Source: DUOD01 sp050945235 (GTDB lineage Bacteria; Bacillota; Clostridia; DUOD01). Taken from it: a stretch of DNA of 8,323 nucleotides. Shown here piece after piece: positions 5,768-8,323 of the stretch (the first letter of the stretch is position 1; each line of letters begins with the position of its first letter). Under the pieces are notes generated by a model. That model worked only from the letters and a program-made list of their open reading frames with translations. It was not told the origin of the DNA and did no database searches. Location: NCBI GenBank assembly GCA_050945235.1, contig JBMNSO010000082.1:1-8323 (forward strand), read 5' to 3'. The translations under genes and the position numbers were made by a program.

Positions 5768-6894
5768 TGAATATCGGTATTTGTTGTTACCCCACCTACG
5801 GCGGGAGCGGAGTAGTAGCCACTGAGCTGGGGATAGAATTGGCGTCAAGGGGACATACCATACACTTCATTTCCTATGACCAGCCCTTCAGGCTAAATAA
5901 CTACCGAAGGAATATCTATTTTCATGAAGTGGAACCGGTGGATTATCCGGTGTTCATCTCTAAACCCTATATGCTGGCCTTGGCGGCCAAAATTGCACAG
6001 GTTGCCGCAAGGGAAAAACTGGATATCATCCATGCCCATTATGCCATTCCCCATTCGGCCAGCGCTTATCTGGCCAGGGAAATGCTAACCCAACAGGGCC
6101 TTAAAGTGGTCACCACCCTCCACGGTACTGATATCACCATCGTGGGCAAAAATCCGGAGCTAAAGAATATTACAGAGTTTATAATAAACCAAAGCGATTG
6201 TATCACCTCGGTGTCCAAATTCCTGACCGTCCATACACAGGAATTTTTTGAAATAAAGAAACCCATAAAAACAATATATAACTTCATCAACACCGACAAG
6301 TTCAAAAGGCTTAACGTCCAAGATACCAAGGAATCATTGTTTGGTAGAAGCAAAAGTGTAATAATCCACATATCGAATTTCAGGCCGGTAAAGAGGACCA
6401 ATGACGTAATAAAAGCCTTTGAACTGATACAAAGGGAGGTGGACTGTCATTTGCTTATGGTGGGTGATGGTCCTGAACAATGCAGGGCATATAAGTTGGC
6501 GGAGAGCAAAAATATTGCATCCAGGGTACATTTTTTAGGAAAGCAGACCGATATAGTAAAGCTTCTCTCAATGTCAGACCTGTTTTTACTGCCTTCTGAC
6601 AGCGAAAGCTTTGGATTGGCGGCACTGGAAGCCATGGCCTGTGGTGTCCCGGTCATCGCATCAAATACCGGAGGAATTCCGGAAGTAATCAAAAACGGTG
6701 ATACAGGATACCTTTGCGATATCGGGGATGTGGATACCATGGCCCGCCATGGAATTGATATATTGCAAAACAGAGAAAAACTGGTTGATATGAGGGAAAA
6801 ATCCATACAACACGCAAGGGACAATTTCGCTGCCGAAAAAATAGTCCCACAGTACGAGAATATTTATAAACAGCTTATAAATAGCCTTAAATAA
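5767..6894 (+). CDS. bshA: N-acetyl-alpha-D-glucosaminyl L-malate synthase BshA (GT4 glycosyltransferase)
   Basis: Catalyses the first step of bacillithiol synthesis, transfer of GlcNAc from UDP-GlcNAc to L-malate. From the ATG at 5767 the protein has 375 residues, close to B. subtilis BshA (YpjH), and resembles it along its whole length. The GT-B fold is evident. The N-terminal acceptor domain carries the glycine loop YGGSG (11-15), HAHYAIPH (89-96) and TTLHGTDIT (116-124). The C-terminal donor domain carries the SNFRPVKR phosphate-binding segment (203-210, R206) and MVGDGPE. It ends in the retaining-glycosyltransferase EX7E motif, E280 and E288 in ESFGLAALE, followed by NTGGIPEVIKNG. No truncation is seen. 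It overlaps bshB by one base and is followed after 22 nt by a methyltransferase gene on the same strand. Confidence 0.96.
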   Translation: MNIGICCYPTYGGSGVVATELGIELASRGHTIHFISYDQPFRLNNYRRNIYFHEVEPVDYPVFISKPYMLALAAKIAQVAAREKLDIIHAHYAIPHSASAYLAREMLTQQGLKVVTTLHGTDITIVGKNPELKNITEFIINQSDCITSVSKFLTVHTQEFFEIKKPIKTIYNFINTDKFKRLNVQDTKESLFGRSKSVIIHISNFRPVKRTNDVIKAFELIQREVDCHLLMVGDGPEQCRAYKLAESKNIASRVHFLGKQTDIVKLLSMSDLFLLPSDSESFGLAALEAMACGVPVIASNTGGIPEVIKNGDTGYLCDIGDVDTMARHGIDILQNREKLVDMREKSIQHARDNFAAEKIVPQYENIYKQLINSLK

Positions 6895-6916
6895 CTGTAA
6901 TGGAAGGAAAGTTGAT

Positions 6917-7657
6917 ATGCACTGGTACGAGAAAAGTTTTGGCAAGGATTATCTAAAGGTTTACAGTCATAGAAATGATGAATTGGCTAGGAAGGAAGTA
7001 GATGCCATAATAAAGGTATTGGATATAAAGAAAGATGAATATATTATGGATTTATGCTGTGGCAGCGGCCGCCACAGCATTTCCCTGGCCCAATTAGGGT
7101 ATAGGGTATTGGGCGTAGATCTGTCGGAATATTTATTAAAAATTGCAAGAGCAAGAGCAAGATCCCAAAGGATAGAAAAGGGATGGGTGGAATTTAAAAG
7201 GCACGACATGAGAAGCCTTCCTTATCATCAATTATTTGATGTGGTATTGAACCTATTTACCAGTTTTGGATACTTTTCAGATGATAAGGAAAATTTTGGA
7301 GTGATAATGGAAATCAGCAAGGTATTAAAGAAGAACGGCAGGGTGCTGCTGGATTATCTTAATCCTAACCATGTCAGAAACAATATTGTACCCTTTTCTT
7401 ATAAAAGGGTGGACGGACTTTTTGTAAAGGAATCGAGATGGATAGAAAACAATACGATCAATAAGAAAATTATCATTGGGGATAAATACCAATGGAAGAC
7501 ATATACGGAAAGGGTGAAACTATACACCTTGGATGATTTCAAGGCAATGTTTCGCGCAGCGGATTTGAAAATTACTAAGGTATACGGCAGCTATTCCTTG
7601 GAAGGGTATCACAAGGATACAAGCCCCCGAATACTAATACTTGGAACAAAGGTATAA
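6917..7657 (+). CDS. Class I SAM-dependent methyltransferase, possibly acting on bacillithiol (NmbA-like)
   Basis: The 246-residue protein has the Rossmann methyltransferase core. Motif I is MDLCCGSGRHS (44-54), binding S-adenosylmethionine. Motif II ends in the acidic VDLS (67-70), and motif IV is FDVVLNLFTSFGYF. A C-terminal beta-rich portion with aromatic residues probably caps the active site and sets the substrate. The N-terminus (WYEKSFGKDYLKVYSHRNDELA) resembles a group of small-molecule methyltransferases, as far as I can recall. The ATG follows GGAAGG (6902-6907) and lies 22 nt after bshA, with no terminator or promoter visible between. In Chlorobaculum, the methyltransferase NmbA converts bacillithiol to N-methyl-bacillithiol, so that role is plausible here. 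It is an inference from position, not from a diagnostic motif. The methyltransferase call itself is secure. Confidence 0.9.
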   Translation: MHWYEKSFGKDYLKVYSHRNDELARKEVDAIIKVLDIKKDEYIMDLCCGSGRHSISLAQLGYRVLGVDLSEYLLKIARARARSQRIEKGWVEFKRHDMRSLPYHQLFDVVLNLFTSFGYFSDDKENFGVIMEISKVLKKNGRVLLDYLNPNHVRNNIVPFSYKRVDGLFVKESRWIENNTINKKIIIGDKYQWKTYTERVKLYTLDDFKAMFRAADLKITKVYGSYSLEGYHKDTSPRILILGTKV

Positions 7658-7682
7658 TGATAACCATGAAATAATACGGCAA

Positions 7683-7689
7683 TCCGACA
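7683..7689 (-). promoter_or_regulatory. Possible Spo0A box
   Basis: The minus strand reads TGTCGGA, six of seven to the Spo0A box TGTCGAA, and lies about 80 bases before the expected spoIIA transcript start. A weaker plus-strand match, TTACGAA (7726-7732, five of seven), overlaps the -35 region. B. subtilis spoIIA also has several Spo0A boxes in these areas. Seven-base matches are common by chance, so this is tentative. Confidence 0.3.
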
Positions 7690-7729
7690 AATTATTAGCG
7701 TTTTCCAGCAAAATACTACATTCTTTTAC

Positions 7730-7758
7730 GAAGGAAAAATCAAATAAAGATAGAATAT
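7730..7758 (+). promoter_or_regulatory. SigH-type promoter of the spoIIA operon
   Basis: GAAGGAAAA (7730-7738) fits the -35 consensus RNAGGAWWW and ATAGAATAT (7750-7758) fits the -10 consensus RNNGAATWW at every defined position, with an 11-base spacer. The spoIIA operon of B. subtilis is a known SigH and Spo0A-P target, so the site has the expected neighbour. Transcription should begin near 7765, giving a leader of about 55 nt. Confidence 0.8.
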
Positions 7759-7819
7759 AATCATGATCTACTAAAAGATAAAAAAATAATCTTGATATAC
7801 TATTAGAAGGGGGTTTTTT

Positions 7820-8140
7820 TTGTTGGAATTCATTTTTAAGAAACAGGGGGACATGCTAATTGTACAAATGCAGGGAGAACTTGATCACCATTCCTCGAAT
7901 AGTTTTAGGGATACCCTGGAAGGAATGATTAACAAAACAAATGCCAAAAAACTGCTATTAGATTTTAAAGGGGTTCCCTTTATGGATAGTTCCGGTGTAG
8001 GAGTGATAATAGGTAGGTATAAGAGTATTTCACGAAAGGGTGGACAAATTTGGGTAACCAACCTTTCTCCACAGGTTAAAAAGGTAATGGAGATATCCGG
8101 CCTGTTCAAGATAATAAAGCTTCAAAAACAAATATACTGA
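7820..8140 (+). CDS. spoIIAA: Anti-sigma F factor antagonist SpoIIAA (STAS domain)
   Basis: Releases sigma-F in the forespore by binding the anti-sigma factor SpoIIAB; SpoIIAB inactivates it by phosphorylation and SpoIIE reactivates it. The 106 residues form one STAS domain. GELDHH (19-24) and the phosphorylation loop FMDSSGVGVIIGRYK (54-68) are clear, with S57 equivalent to the phosphorylated S58 of B. subtilis, and SGLFKIIK near the end. There is no ATG. Two consecutive TTG codons (7820 and 7823) follow AGAAGGGGG (7805-7813), with 6 or 9 bases between, and either could be the start. The ribosome site and start are separated by a run of T, so translation may be modest. It is the first gene of the spoIIA operon, with spoIIAB 36 nt downstream. 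Confidence 0.95.
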   Translation: MLEFIFKKQGDMLIVQMQGELDHHSSNSFRDTLEGMINKTNAKKLLLDFKGVPFMDSSGVGVIIGRYKSISRKGGQIWVTNLSPQVKKVMEISGLFKIIKLQKQIY

Positions 8141-8176
8141 GGGAATTTTTATTAATATTGAGGGGAGAAGGTTATT

Positions 8177-8323
8177 ATGAGCAAAAAAAATGAGATCAGG
8201 GTTGAATTTTTGAGCATCTCACAAAACGAGTCCTTTGCGCGTATAGTGGTAAGTGCTTTAGCAGCACAGCTAAACCCTACCCTTGAACAACTGGCGGATA
8301 TAAAGACAGCTGTTTCTGAAGCA
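8177..8323 (+). CDS. spoIIAB: Anti-sigma F factor SpoIIAB, N-terminal part (cut by window end)
   Basis: Serine kinase and anti-sigma factor that holds sigma-F inactive and phosphorylates SpoIIAA. Only the first 49 codons are present and the frame is open at the window edge. The start MSKKNEIRVEF and the block SQNESFAR (15-22) match B. subtilis SpoIIAB. R22 corresponds to R20, which contacts SpoIIAA and sigma-F. The sequence ends at IKTAVSEA, where E48 is the catalytic glutamate of the GHKL N-box; the partner asparagine lies just outside. The ATG at 8177 follows GGGGAGAAGG (8162-8171). The gene for sigma-F is expected next, beyond the window. Confidence 0.94.
   Translation, partial: MSKKNEIRVEFLSISQNESFARIVVSALAAQLNPTLEQLADIKTAVSEA

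Noticed and set aside
5764..5769. TTG at 5764 as bshA start
   Set aside because: The in-frame ATG three bases later has better spacing to GGAGGG and a stronger start codon.
7670..7696. AATAAT / ATTATT inverted repeat after the methyltransferase gene as a terminator
   Set aside because: Only A-T pairs with a large interrupted loop and no T-run; no convincing terminator was found in this gap.

Overview
The window looks like chromosome of an endospore-forming member of the Bacillota. It ends in the start of a spoIIA operon (SpoIIAA followed by the N-terminus of SpoIIAB). It also carries the three bacillithiol biosynthesis genes and a Ctc/TL5-type ribosomal protein L25. Dense plus-strand genes with Shine-Dalgarno sites, ATA-rich codon use and AT-rich gaps suggest a Clostridia-like lineage rather than a classical Bacillus. 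That placement is inference; nothing here fixes genus or species. All genes lie on the + strand.

Layout. Bases 1-343 are non-coding: a perfect 19-bp inverted repeat (1-19 / 106-124) around an AT-rich core, then an AT-rich leader with a palindrome at 214-231. Next come a conserved TIM-barrel-like protein of unknown function (344-1012) and isoaspartyl dipeptidase IadA (1064-2218), probably co-transcribed. Ribosomal protein L25/Ctc (2328-2942) follows behind its own promoter-like sequence of the SigB/SigF type (2269-2294). A small orphan gene of 74 codons (3080-3304) has a candidate promoter and a strong intrinsic terminator (3327-3363).

The centre is a tight operon, bshC-bshB-bshA (3403-6894), with 4-nt and -1-nt junctions. 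It is followed 22 nt later by a class I SAM-dependent methyltransferase (6917-7657). BshA joins L-malate to GlcNAc, BshB deacetylates the product and BshC adds cysteine, so the full route to bacillithiol is present. The attached methyltransferase suggests the thiol may be further methylated, as in the N-methyl-bacillithiol described from Chlorobaculum. This is the most interesting hypothesis in the window.

The right end is the forespore sigma-F control operon. A sequence matching the SigH consensus at every defined position (7730-7758), with possible Spo0A boxes nearby, precedes spoIIAA (7820-8140, TTG start) and spoIIAB (8177 to the window edge). The gene for sigma-F would be expected just beyond the window.
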